Origin: Seminavis robusta | Lineage: Eukaryota; Bacillariophyta; Bacillariophyceae; Naviculales; Naviculaceae | Assembly (NCBI GenBank): GCA_903772945.1 | Contig: CAICTM010000005.1 | Location: 207,983-271,982, forward strand | Direction: 5' to 3' | Length of the DNA stretch: 64,000 nt | Shown here: positions 9,335 through 20,255 of the stretch, one piece after another | Layout of the letters: every line of letters starts with the position of its first letter | Position numbering within the stretch: position 1 is the stretch's first letter | Made by a program: the position numbers and the translations under genes | The notes under the pieces: model-generated | What the model saw: the letters and a program-made list of their open reading frames with translations, nothing else | Database searches by the model: none | What the model was told of the DNA's origin: nothing

Positions 9335-11262
9335 TTAGGACTCGGCGGCCACTACAGCTCCCATGGGCTCGGCCTTGGCTGCGTCCACAGTATTGCTTGG
9401 AACTTCCTTGTCATCATTCGTGTTGTTGTTGCTGTTGCCATTGTGTTGCTCTGTTGTTGGTTGCAAATTTTTCCGTCGTAGGATTTCTTCACTCGAGTAC
9501 TTTTTAATCTCCACCACTTTCTTGGGTTCCTCTAGTCGTTGTCGTTCGGCTTGTGCGGCGGCTTCTGCCAATGCTCGTTTTTTGGCTTCTTGTGTGGTAT
9601 ATCCCACTTCACTCCAGTGTTCAATGGCACACACAAAAACCGAAGGAGGTGCCCATTGCCAGTATAGATCCGTCATGTATTGTGTATTGATTTGCCATCG
9701 TTCTTGTGATTTTTTCAACACCACCATGGGTGCCGATACCCAAAGTAGTCCACCGACGGCCACGACGGGTGCCAAAATGGCATGAGCCGCCGCCACCCCC
9801 AACGTGGCCACTGTGGCCGATTTGGCACTGCCGACGGCATTGGTGGACAAGAATACAGCCGTTTGGAGTGTACTCCATCGTCCCGTCTTGCACCAAACGG
9901 CAATGCATTCAGAATTGGAAAAGAATACGTGATAGGGTGGTAACTTTTCTTCCCCAAATTCGAGTATAAAGTTGGCGCGTGAGAGTACAATATCTTTTGG
10001 ATCGGCTTTGGGGAGTGGATGTTCTTCTTGTCGTTGTTTGGAATATTCTTCGGAAAATGCGCGTTGTCGTGTACTATCTTCAGTGGTTGTCGATTCATTG
10101 TTGTCGTGTTCTCCTGCGTTTTCATCGTCTGCGCCAAATTTGCTAAAATTGTCCTGGGCATCGTGACTTGCTTGTTCTTCAATGACAGGTTGTTGTTGTT
10201 GTTGTCCTTCCTCAACAATTTCATCCTGCAATTTCATATTGGCTTTGGGAATGGCCTTTGTAAACATGGATGTCAATTTGTTGAGTTTCCGCAACGAACT
10301 TGGCGCTTGAAAGGAATGTTCATCGTAATGCGCTTTGGTCCATTTGCGAATATCCATGGGATCGGTAAGCGTCGTAATATGCAATCGTTGATCGGAATGA
10401 GGCCGTAACTTTTTGAATGCGGCCACGACTCGATTGTGCGTTTGATCTTCGTGATGATGAAAATCATCGTCGGCACTCTTTTTGCCGTATCCCGTCAATC
10501 CAAAATCGGCCACTACCACGCAGTTGCGGCCGGCTATTGATATGATGATGAGATGAAAATGAATAGTAAAAGTAGAAGGTTGAAAAAAGAGATCAGGATG
10601 AGATCAAAAAAGACAAAAAAGAAAAACCAACCAACCAATTCGACCTTGTCTTTCATTCTTGTCTTTTTCTTACCTTCCAGTACAATTCCATGAATTTGAA
10701 TGGGATAAATGACGGGTGGACAGACAATCATTTCCCATCGATAAATGTGATCGGCCGGTTGGAATTCATGTTCAAATCGAGACGCATCCTTTTCTTTCAA
10801 TTGTCCCGTGTCTTCCAACGCGGCATGTGCTTTTTCGAGGAATTCGACCAACGATTGTTGCGTTTCAAAACACAATTTCCATCGCGTCACGACCGGTTTG
10901 GGGGGTTTCATATTATTGGGTGGTGGTCCAGCAGTAGTAGCACTATTTGTAGTAGTTGGAACAGGAGGCGGCGGCGTAAATTCGGAAATGATTTCGACTT
11001 CATTCTGTGTGGGCGCATCGGGCGATGGTTGACTCTGGACTTCGACACGACACGTGCCTTGGGTCAAGTCAATCTTGCCCCGGGCTTCAAAGTCGGCTTC
11101 TCCAAACTTGTCTTCGTCGCCCATGCTGTAGTACAGGATCGAATTGTCTGCCAAGACAATCCATCGTTGTTCCCATTTCCGTTGTTTGCCGGCGAGTCGA
11201 CCCATTAAACCATCACGTTTCTTCCATGCCAATACACATGTGCCGCCTTTTTCAAATGACAT
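9335..11262 (-). CDS. PH domain plus LRAT-like domain protein, 2 exons
   Basis: Exons on the minus strand: 11262-10674 and 10533-9335, giving 595 aa. The intron has GTAAGA...ATAG ends and phase 1. Seen: an N-terminal PH domain (residues about 8-155; WKKRDGLMGRLAGKQRKWEQRWIVL is its beta1-2 region, then KLCFETQQSLVEFLEKAHAAL, a helix-like end), then DHIYRWEMIVCPP...IHGIVLEGRNCVVVADFG (about 171-208), an acidic/Gln-rich linker, and PPYHVFFSNSECIAVWCKTG (about 396-413). The last two blocks match an LRAT/H-rev107-type (NlpC/P60 superfamily) fold: His in IHG and Cys in NSEC as the nucleophile (the usual motif is NCEHF). Known LRAT enzymes are acyltransferases or phospholipases on membrane lipids, so a PH domain for lipid targeting makes sense. 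An Ala/Val-rich hydrophobic stretch follows, and the C-terminal part is charged. Confidence 0.68.
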
Positions 11263-12553
11263 TGTTGTGTAATTGACTTGATAGTACTGACTGGATGGAT
11301 GGACTGGATGGACTGGATGGATTGATACGGTCCCGTAGCGTGGAGAGTGAAATCAGAAGAGCAGAGCTTCGATTCCAAAGAGCCAATCGATTTGTTTTGT
11401 TGAAGGAAACGACAGCGCCGAAACAACCAAAAGCCAAGTACAAAGACCTTTCAGAAGAGGATAAAGTCAGGGCCAATAGCTTGAGTCGTTGCTAATGAGT
11501 AGAGTACAGTAGGCGGAAACACAGCTGTTGGAGTGACAGTCTGCCGATACCGTCGATCGTCGATGGGTCTTCCAAGTCTTGAAGATGGTGCCAAAAAAGT
11601 GCTGCCAACTGTCGTAAAAAGATACTGCATTTACTTTAAATCTTTTCGATCATACACGTCAGAGAGGATTAAAGATGGATCTACATTAAATCTGAATAAT
11701 GACCCGGCGAAGTTTGCAATTATTTGCAGCCATCATGTCATCAGGGAGGCACAATGCCAGCTAACTCAGTTTTAAGGCTTGTTCCCCCGGAAGACTGTCT
11801 TTGAATTCAGGTATATGCGGTAAATAAAACATGAATTAATTTTTTGCTTTACCCTAACCTGTCACCTATCTGACTAGAAGGCTGCTGGTACTAATTACTA
11901 GATGGTAATAGTGGAAACGGTTCACAGTACAATACCGGTTCAACATCTAGACTATAGTACCGGTACTGTTCGTGTCGTGTAACTGGAGCTGTAACTAGCC
12001 AGCTAGCCAGTAGGGACCAGTTACTGATAAAACTGTCGTGTCATCTGTGTCTGCTGTCTCGGTCAGTCAACGTGACGTCTTGGAAACGTTGAATTGATCA
12101 ATTTTGACGAAAATTTAATGGACACCCACCAATGCAAATTTCATTTATTTGTACTCTCAAGGCTGCAACTGGAAGCCTGTACATGTATGTAGAAGCTTCG
12201 TAATTAGTACTTACTTCTACCTTGAGTCTGGGAAGACAACAAGGAGTTTGAATGATTTAATAGGTAGGAATTTGCATAACAATTTGGAAAAATATATTTT
12301 TGGTTGATTTTAGATTGATTTGGGTGGGTTGACGGTCTCGAACGAAACGATTGTACAGTACAGCGTACTACTGGTAGTACAGTGGTAGTACCGTACGGCC
12401 TCTGGAATTCAGTGGAGCATTGACACGCAATTTCAACGACTTCACCACCCTTCTCTTGAATGAATCCTTGTCTCGCCACCCACACAATGACCATAGTACT
12501 CCAGTAACAGCACACAACATCAGCACATCGGCAACAACCGACCAAGGGCCACA
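11263..12553. other. intergenic between divergent genes
   Basis: No supported gene. It should hold the promoters of the minus-strand PH-LRAT gene and the plus-strand exonuclease-ATPase gene. Seen: a GGATGGACTG tandem at 11291-11320, and ACCGGT and TACCGGTAC palindromes at about 11935-11970. An 80-codon frame at 11533-11775 has no recognisable features. Confidence 0.5.
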
Positions 12554-15206
12554 ATGACCAACAAGAAGACAATGGTTGATGATTGTCTAGATGAAGATGG
12601 CACCAGCGTCACATCCGTCAACAGCAGCAGCGCCGCCGAGGAAGATCAGGAGCTCCTTCGAGTCATCCAGAGTATCGCAACAAAGTTTGTCAACACGACG
12701 GGGTATCCCAAGATCATTAGTCTTTTGGCAGAACATCCAGAGGGATTGACACTGAACCAACTGAAAAAGAATTGCAATCTTGGCTTTGTCTTCAGTGAAG
12801 CCAAAAAAGCGGGGAAAGACTTTATCCCCCTTCCTCAGTTCTTGTCCCACATAGACGGTGTTTGCGTCCGAAGAATCGAAGGTCGCGACATGATCTTTCC
12901 AGACGATGACTACTCCTCTGCCGCTGCGACACCAGCCTTGCCCGTCACGACGATTCCAGCCATCACTACGAATGGCTCATCCCCAAGACCTGGAGCCGCC
13001 GAACTACTCCAACTGCTTGCCGCCAAGTTCCCACAGAATTCCTTTCCGACCAACCAAAAGGATCTCAAGGCGGCCGTGCTCCCCTTGTCCAGAGCCACAC
13101 CCACCATATCCACGTGGCTGTTGAGTGGCATTGACATTAGCAAAAAAATTGGTGTACAACGGACCGAAGTCATTCGACGTGTCCTGAATGAATTCAAGAG
13201 AATCGGCTGTGTCAGTGGTACCAATAGAGACATCCAGTGGCATAGCGCTGCCATTTCTACCATCCTTCGCCAAGAACCGTCCGCCACGGAGACGCCCGTC
13301 CCCATGGAAGCGTCTTCGGCTGACTCGTTGCATCTGATTCATCTGATTGATACCACGGACAAATTAGACCAAGTGTGCGCGACGTTCCCCTTTAGCGGAG
13401 GAGCCACCAGCCAAGAAGAAGAAGACGATTGTGTCGTGGCGGTAGACTGCGAAGGAGTACCAGACAATCTTTTCCTAATCCAAGTTGGCACTGCCAAGAA
13501 TGGAGCATACCTGTTTGATTGTGTCAATCTAGGAGCCGAAGCGGTATGCAAGGCTCTTACTCCTCTGCTGACATGCACGGGTATTACCAAGCTGTTTCAT
13601 GATCTTCACAATGATGCGTTCGCCCTGTCGCGCATTGGTGGAGTGAAGAACCTACACGGTTGTTTGGACACACAACTAGTCATGGAAGCACTTTCGGGAA
13701 AAGTCATCACCGGGTTCAACCATATGTTGGACCACTTTGATCAGGAGAGTCATCCGCTCAAGCAGCAATTCAACAGGGAGAGAATCAACCAAGGCCGACT
13801 CTTTTCGGTACGACCATTGGCACCGGATGTGTTAAAGTATGCCGCTCTGGATGTGAGTCTTCTCATGAAAGCAAAAGAACGCATCCTGAACGAGCTGGCG
13901 GGGCCCTTACGAAGCACCATTCAACGTGCATCGGATCGACGAGCTCATCAGGCTGCCACGGAATTATCGACCGGCAAACGCCGCATTTGCTTCAATGTGG
14001 CCAAGTCGTATGCCATGGCGTCGTTGGAGCTGCTGCAGGAACAAGAGCCGGAAAACATGCAAAAGCCGGTCCCGTTGGTGGTATCCGATGACAGTCACGT
14101 TCTGCTAGAAATGCTGCCACCGGATTTGCGCGCAACCCTGGATGGGCAAACGGACCGCCTGTGCGATATCAATCTCGACAAAGGCCGGCAACCTCTGGCA
14201 TGGGTGGACGGGAAACGGATCCACCTTGGATCCGACGAAAATCGTCTGGTGAGCGCGCAAGATATCCAAGGGGTTGTGGAACAGCTAGTAGGTGGTTTTG
14301 GAAGCGACAATCGGGCAGGGCTGGAGCGGCAACTGCATCGTGTCGCAGCCATTCGCAACCGACAAGATGACATTATTGGTCTGACGCTCCGAGTCGGACG
14401 TCATGTCACTGGCAATGCAGCCATGATCTCGGACTTGCTCCTTAATGACCCAACCAAGTCGATACTGTTTCTGGGAGAGGCCGGATCGGGTTCGACAACC
14501 GTGCTGCGCGACGTGACACGACAACTGGCGGAACGATTCAATGTCTGCGTGGTGGACACGAGCAATGAAATAGCCGGTGATGGGGACATTCCTCACCCGT
14601 GTATTGGCCAAGCCCGCCGCGTGATGGTGCCAAGCCTCGACAAGCAAAGCGACGTCATGATCGAATGTGTACAGGTAAGCAAGCGACAGCTCTAAATGGG
14701 ATGCGATGGCGGACGGCATTTGACAAGCTACCAATCATGGTCCTGTCTACTAGATTCGATTCACTCACCTCCTTTCCACTGCGCCCCAGAATCACACACC
14801 CGAGGTCATGGTAATTGATGAGATTAGTAGGCCCACGGAAGTGGAAGCAGCTCGGATATGCAAACAACGAGGAGTTCGACTGATTGCCTCGGCGCATGGC
14901 GACCTCCGCAAGGTGATCAAGAATCCAGAGCTTCGGGGGCTGATCGGAGGCATAGAGACAGTGACGCAAGCAAAACAGGGATCCAAAAAGGCGGGAAACA
15001 TCCAGAAGTTGAAAGATCAACGGGCAGGTCCACCATGCTTTGATGTGATTGTGGAGCTGAAGAAAGGGGCCCATCATGAATGGCGCGTCACTTTGGATGC
15101 TGGAAAGGCCGTCGATCAAGTTCTGGAAGGGCAAAACTACTTTGTTCAGGCCCGCACACGTGATCCTGAGAGTGGAGCATTGGCAATGGCTTTGGACGAG
15201 GTTTAG
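12554..15206 (+). CDS. 3'-5' exonuclease fused to SpoIIIAA/Ycf45-type ATPase
   Basis: Two exons, 12554-14674 and 14790-15206 (phase 0, GTAAGC...CCAG), giving 845 aa. The N-terminal 250 residues contain two winged-helix-like segments. A DEDDy exonuclease follows (about 297-480): VAVDCEG (D and E), FHDLHNDAF (D), YAALDVSLL (Y and D). The C-terminal half matches the Ycf45/stage III sporulation AA ATPase: GLTLRVGRHVTG, VVDTSNEIAGDGDIPHP, the Walker B-like VMVIDEI, RLIASAHG, LIGGIETVT and the closing FDVIVEL. Known: the exonuclease family trims RNA or DNA 3' ends; Ycf45-type proteins are P-loop ATPases. Odd: the P-loop reads GEAGSGST, with Ser in place of the invariant Lys. No organelle leader is obvious. 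Confidence 0.82.
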
Positions 15207-15387
15207 GAGGATGATTGCCGTTGGTAATAATGATGACTAGCTAGCACGTAGCAGGAGACCAAGGAACGTCCTCCTGTGGTTTCCTTTAGAATAAATCAAT
15301 GAATAGAATCGCAGCTTTACAACCAGATCAATAGCCAATCTCTACGGCGGCAAGCTAGAATTGCTGCAACGACGTCGTCTCCTGTTG

Positions 15388-16266
15388 TTAGTCAAATTGA
15401 AAGGTGCAACTCTTGCCCTGAGCTTGTACAAAGTGGCCGAGCCAATTCAATCGATCTTCATCAATGGCAAATTTGTTGACGCCCAGTAGTAGACATTCTT
15501 CCACCGCTTCTTCGCATTCCTCGTTGGTATTGTTGGAAATATCCACTACCAACCTAGATTTCATGGTGGGCCCGGGAACGTCCAAATAGGACAATTCCTC
15601 ACAGAGTTCCAAGATATCGTTGCCGTGCTTGCCGCGTTCGCCAACCACAAAGACGTAGTCTCCTCCTCCTGTATCGTCCAAAGTCTGTGCCACTCCACTG
15701 GCCATTATCATGGCATCTCCGTCGTCGCGGCAAACGAGTGCAGTGGTGATGGAATTCTCGACACATGTGGCAATGTCGTCTGCCACTGAACCAGAAGAGG
15801 TATCTGACGTCTCGGATCCATAGTCAAACAGAATGGCGACGTTCTTGTTCGACTGAACACTGTTTATTAGTTGGAGATTGTTGTTACCTTGCTGTTGTTG
15901 ATGCAGTGCAGTGAAAGGCAGAAAAACAGTGAAATCTTGGGGCCAAGCAATGGCGTCGAGAGAGGATAAAAGTTCTGCTGGAACCTGTACTTGCGGCAAG
16001 CAGACTACTCCACCAAGACCACTTCTACTGGCTACCAAGGATGTCATTTTTCCTTGTGTATAGTCCATTGCTGGACCGGAGAGATATCCAGAGATGACAT
16101 TTTCGTCATGGACGGGTACATGCATTCCAGACTGTGAATCATAATACGTGGAAAGCGGTCGACATCCTCGTTTCCAAGGCAGGAGCCGAGCACCTCTGGC
16201 ATTAGAAGTGCCTTGATCAGCTATTTTCCTTCCTGAATATACTAGTAGTTTCCTGATAGACAACAT
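15388..16266 (-). CDS. hypothetical protein with organelle-type N-terminus
   Basis: 292 aa, intronless. I do not recognise the family. The first 40 residues are basic and Ser/Arg-rich without acidic clusters (MLSIRKLLVYSGRKIAD), typical of a mitochondrial presequence. The rest has alternating hydrophobic strands ending in charged loops (NVAILFDYG, TALVCRDDGD, YVFVVGERG, RLVVDISN, GVNKFAIDE), which could be an alpha/beta barrel or Rossmann-like fold; this is an inference. It converges with the exonuclease-ATPase gene, their stops being about 180 bp apart. Confidence 0.6.
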   Translation of the reverse strand: MLSIRKLLVYSGRKIADQGTSNARGARLLPWKRGCRPLSTYYDSQSGMHVPVHDENVISGYLSGPAMDYTQGKMTSLVASRSGLGGVVCLPQVQVPAELLSSLDAIAWPQDFTVFLPFTALHQQQQGNNNLQLINSVQSNKNVAILFDYGSETSDTSSGSVADDIATCVENSITTALVCRDDGDAMIMASGVAQTLDDTGGGDYVFVVGERGKHGNDILELCEELSYLDVPGPTMKSRLVVDISNNTNEECEEAVEECLLLGVNKFAIDEDRLNWLGHFVQAQGKSCTFQFD

Positions 16267-17074
16267 CCTTTAAAAATGTACTAGCTAGTGTTGATGGCAG
16301 ACACTGTTACCTTCACAACAAGAACGACAACAACAAGAGCCTGGAAGAGGGTTTCGGATTTGGGAGTGTGACTGCCGGATAGTGACAGTCATCGCCGCCT
16401 CTTCTTTTGGATAGATTGACGTCAGGATGGCCGCACAGTTCTCCCAAGGCATTGGAAGCAAATTCCCAACAGAACCTACACTAACGTACGGTAGGGGGGG
16501 GGATTAGAGTAGGGAAATTATCTACGGAAGCCAGTCGGGACTACATGTACCTGACCGCACTCGGACCCAGCCAGCTATCTATGCATAGCTCCTCCCAGAG
16601 ATCATCCACTCCACCACCAACAAGCACGTCTTGGTGCTTGTCCAGAACGGAGAGCTTTGCAGAGGGAGTGGGTTTGGTCATCCACATCAGTAACAAGGCA
16701 GGCTTGCAGGGAGCAGCTTGTCCGAGCTGTGATGATTCGATTCGATTCCATTCAATTCGATTCATTGGAAATTGATCCTGGGGAGCGAGCTTTCTTCACT
16801 GGTTTCGATCTAGCAGGAGAGAAGACTGTCGCCATTGGGGTATTGGCCTTCCATGTGACTTACATGCAGGCACTCATCAATCCTTGGTGATTTCTTTGGA
16901 TGACAAAGACAAGAGGAGGCTTTAGTTTTGCTTGCTGCTTGTTTATTGTGATCCAAACTATCTACATGACGGACATGGTGGGTGTCTATAACTGTGCAGA
17001 GTGGTTCCCCGCTACCCTTCAAACGAAGCTCAAAGTCTACGATCAGGATGTCGTTGCATGGATTGATGGTCTTC
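16267..17074. other. intergenic
   Basis: No gene supported. Contains a G-run (16493-16501) and ATTCGATTC-type repeats near 16735-16765. Several short frames have no protein character. Confidence 0.5.
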
Positions 17075-18271
17075 TCAGCCATCAGTCTTGAAGCCAACCA
17101 AGCGGGAGATCTCAGCATTGGCATCCAGCCCTGCCATGCTTCTGGCCTTGTTGGCTGATGATGCAATCTGAGCAGTACTCCAGAATACAATGTTGGGTGT
17201 ACCATTCTCGCCCTTCTTGTCATCGAAAACAATGACGATTGAGGCAACAACGGAATCATCATCTTCTTCTGAGGTGCTTTCATACCTCCGCGTCCATGAG
17301 TCCACCGAAAGGACAGATTCTGGGAATACTTTGGGCCCAAAGAGAGCTCTTCGGAACGCTTTCCTGGGTTCGTTGGTTCCTCGCTGCCACCAATCCAATA
17401 TGGATTCTCCGTTCTTGAGCGTCAGGGACCATTCCTCGCCAAAGTCAAACGGGGTCCACGTTTCGGTTGCAATGGGTGATGCAAAGGTAACGTGTTCGTC
17501 TTCTTCTTTTGAATTCAATGAGACTACGCCGCCATCTCTAACTTGAACCAAACATTGCGAAGCAGCGCTTTGCTCGGCAATCTTTTTGGTTCGGCCAGTG
17601 GCTTCTACGTGAAAATTCTGAAAGACTGCTGTGGCCAAGAAGCGTGGGTTGTGATCTGTTCCTCCGTGACGGTCTACTTCGATACTTCCACCCATTCGCA
17701 GCAAGGTTCCTTTAGGGTTGAACAGGTTCTTGTCTGCCTCCTGTCCTTGTTCAATCAGCCATTCCACGAGATTCTCCACAGCCGCATGATCATCTACTGC
17801 TGCCACGGCAGCTTCCACCAGAGTACCCAATTTGTGTTGTCCCAAGTTGGCTTGCCGAGCCCATTCCGTGTGGACTGGATTGGGTAGAATTTGGGACAAT
17901 CGATCTGCCATGAATTCGTTGGATAGCACCACGGAAGCCAGTATGCTGGCACTTCCTTGGTCGTAGACATCCGTATCAGCGTTGTCTTGGACGGATGATG
18001 ATGATACGTTTCGTTGCTTCTTTTGTATCCACCTGGCAAAAGATGCTCCCAGGATTTTATCTCCTACAAAGGCAGCCAACTTGGGATCGTTGTTGCATTT
18101 GTTGTCCTTGCCTGGGATTATTGCTTCCGGAGGTATCTTTTCAACCGCATTGTGCCAGACGCCTAGCGTGGATACCGTCCGCTCCAGAGTACTAAAGTTT
18201 CTATTTCGTTTTAGGGTAAAGCACCGAGATACTTGATGATGGTACCGATACCGGTAGCTGCGAGCAGACAT
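17075..18271 (-). CDS. RNase III-like domain plus dsRNA-binding domain protein, probably organellar
   Basis: 398 aa, intronless. N-terminus basic and Arg/Ser/Tyr-rich (MSARSYRYRYHHQVSRCFTL), a likely mitochondrial presequence. An RNase III-like fold follows (about 65-175): LAAFVGDKILGASFARW resembles the family's LEFLGD block, and LGTLVEAAVAAVDD resembles the DAFEALIGA block. A double-stranded-RNA-binding motif comes next (about 187-248): NPKGTLLRM...FLATAVFQNFHVEATGRTKKIAEQSAASQCL. In the RNase III part the first acidic residue is Ala and the Asp of the second block is Gly, so metal-dependent cleavage is unlikely. This matches the mitochondrial ribosomal protein mL44 type. The C-terminal 130 residues are unassigned. 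Confidence 0.7.
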   Translation of the reverse strand: MSARSYRYRYHHQVSRCFTLKRNRNFSTLERTVSTLGVWHNAVEKIPPEAIIPGKDNKCNNDPKLAAFVGDKILGASFARWIQKKQRNVSSSSVQDNADTDVYDQGSASILASVVLSNEFMADRLSQILPNPVHTEWARQANLGQHKLGTLVEAAVAAVDDHAAVENLVEWLIEQGQEADKNLFNPKGTLLRMGGSIEVDRHGGTDHNPRFLATAVFQNFHVEATGRTKKIAEQSAASQCLVQVRDGGVVSLNSKEEDEHVTFASPIATETWTPFDFGEEWSLTLKNGESILDWWQRGTNEPRKAFRRALFGPKVFPESVLSVDSWTRRYESTSEEDDDSVVASIVIVFDDKKGENGTPNIVFWSTAQIASSANKARSMAGLDANAEISRLVGFKTDG

Positions 18272-18660
18272 GGTTCAACTCAACATGCAGGAAGCTTTGG
18301 TTATCGTGAAGTTCACAAAGGTTCGTCAACAGAGTAGGGTGAATTTGGTGCCATTTCCTTGGTGCGGTGCTCCTAAAGGAGAATGGCACCTTCCACTTCA
18401 GTTGAAGTTGTTAAGTCCTCAGAAGAACCTAGTGTTCTTAAGTATTTAATGAGTAGCCAATTATTTAACCAGTGAGAGACTCAAAGACTTAACGCAAATG
18501 TACCAAGTGTGTCTTTTGTGGGAGGACGCAGAGAAACCAGCCTGTACAAAAATGAAATTTTACTTTTAGGTAAAAATATTAAAAGTAAAAATTTAAAAGC
18601 CTTGTTATTAAGAATCTACATGGCATGTTGACTGAGGACTCATGTACCAATACTACATGC

Positions 18661-18694
18661 TGGTGCTGCTGGTGCTGGTGCTGGTGCTGCTGTT
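18661..18694. repeat. GGTGCT/GCTGGT microsatellite
   Basis: Consecutive TGGTGC units (GGTGCTGGTGCTGGTGCTGC). Confidence 0.85.
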
Positions 18695-18830
18695 GATCTA
18701 TAGCTACTAGCTAGCTAGCTATCAATGACTGAGTTACAAGTAGGTTTTATCTACTACAGAGTAATCATTAAAATTCTACTAACACCAAATTAATTGTATT
18801 GCTCTAGAGCTTGATTCAAAGAAGCAATAC

Positions 18831-18880
18831 CATCTTGTTTGACTGACTTGGATCATCATCTTGTTTGACTGACTTGGATG
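18831..18880. repeat. 26-bp tandem duplication
   Basis: The unit beginning CATCTTGTTTGACTGACTTG occurs twice head to tail, 26 bp apart. Confidence 0.85.
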
Positions 18881-19066
18881 AATCTCACAGAGCTCAGCTG
18901 TTGGAAAAGAGGCAGGTGCCACTGCAGTGATTTAAGTGCTGCAAAAGCTTAAAAACTAAATGTAACTCATTATAAACAGTGTTGCCGTTGCTCTGTTGTC
19001 CCTATAGAGTTGTTTACAATACAAAGCTGTTGAAATGACGACCACGTTAGTCGTCCTCCAATGTTC

Positions 19067-19157
19067 TACGCCAGTTACATCAGTTGCACGCCAGTTACGT
19101 CAGTTACCCTACGCTAGTTACGCTAGTTACGTCAGTTACTCTAGTTACGCTAGTTGA
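19067..19157. repeat. CAGTTACG/TAGTTACG tandem tract
   Basis: Roughly ten imperfect copies of (C/T)AGTTAC(G/A)(T/C), about 8-10 bp each. Confidence 0.8.
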
Positions 19158-19317
19158 AGTGCCCCAAATTTTGGTGCAGTGCGGTGCGAGGACGGTGCAG
19201 GAGAACTGCACCGGCACCAAATTATGGCACCAAATTCAACTGACCCCGTCAACATGACCTCTCTTGGTCAAAGAAGTGTCCACGGCGACACGGCCACCCC
19301 TTGCAACAACTTACTAT

Positions 19318-19388
19318 CGGGCAGACCCCAGTGATCTCTGACCCTGTTAAATATACCGGGCAGACCCAGGTGATCTCTGAACCTGTTT
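19318..19388. repeat. tandem duplication of a CGGGCAGACCC unit
   Basis: CGGGCAGACCCcaGTGATCTCTGAcCCTGTT is followed by a second copy CGGGCAGACCCagGTGATCTCTGAaCCTGTT, about 40 bp apart. The first 11 bases around the second copy (ATATACCGGGC) are also found inverted at 23926-23936. Confidence 0.75.
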
Positions 19389-19390
19389 AT

Positions 19391-19440
19391 TGTGGTGGTG
19401 GTTGGTTTTGGTTGGTTGGTTATCCTTAGGGTTAGAGTTT
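19391..19440. repeat. G-rich direct repeat, left copy
   Basis: TGTGGTGGTGGTTGG, more GGTT units, then CCTTAGGGTTAGAGTTT. A close copy lies at 23967-24026 in the same orientation, so the pair brackets the recombinase-bearing block. The GG runs could form a two-tetrad quadruplex; TTAGGGTTAG is telomere-like but only 1.5 units long. Confidence 0.75.
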
Positions 19441-20255
19441 AACTATAATCTGTCCGGTGATATCCTCGTAGAGCTGGTACATTTTCTACACAAGCGTTAA
19501 TTTGCCGGATGAGATGTAAGCGTTGAAGTAGGGTCAATCGTATTTCGAATCTTCTTTTTCAATCGTTTTTCATGTGACACCCGGAGTTAACGGAAAGTAA
19601 GACTCAATTCGCATCTTACTGCTTATTTCATAGTAAATTTTGCACGAATCAACCGTTTCTCAAGACGGTTTCTTTTCCATGTGTTTTTTTCCAAGATGGA
19701 TGTCATAGGATGACGTGTACACAGTGAAATAGTAGGGAAAAAAATCGCACATCTTTGGAATTCTCTATAAGAAAAGAACATTGACTGGAAAAAGCCATCT
19801 TGAAGATGGGATTGGAATTTCTTCGCGTTTCCAACGTACATCAGCGACCATGTGTTTAAAATTTCGAAAAATGTGTGTCAATCGTACGATTCAATTAAAT
19901 AAACCATATCTTTCAGCGATAAACTGTTTTTTCCACTTTCTGACATAATTCTATGACTATTCAGTGGCATCGAGAAGATGACAATTTGTAGTTGTTGCTA
20001 TCATTTTGGGTTTTTATTCAACGTAAGCTAAAGAGAAGACCAACAGTCGGAACCACTCCGAGCATGCAAGAAAGAAAGTGTCAGGTTTTTTCAGTTCGAG
20101 GAGAAAAGGAGTATCCAAAATTCTTCATAAAACAGCCAGCCAAACATCGAAAAGGGTAATCTATGCCCTCTACAAAAGCCATGTCCTCTACAAAAGCCCC
20201 ATGTCAAGTCAAATGAAAAAGATATCGACCATGACGTTTCCGGGTTTCCATCGTT

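Larger units (their letters stand above)
18272..20255. other. repeat-rich intergenic block
   Basis: No gene supported. Contains several short repeats listed separately and AT-rich DNA (18530-18620). It precedes the Crypton-like element, and part may belong to that element. Confidence 0.55.

Noticed and set aside
10534-10673. C-terminal extension of the PH protein through the intron
   Set aside because: Reads low-complexity Phe/Ile-rich sequence; GTAAGA...ATAG splicing restores the LRAT-like continuation.
19421-19440. Telomere repeat
   Set aside because: Only 1.5 TTAGGG units; too short to be an interstitial telomere.
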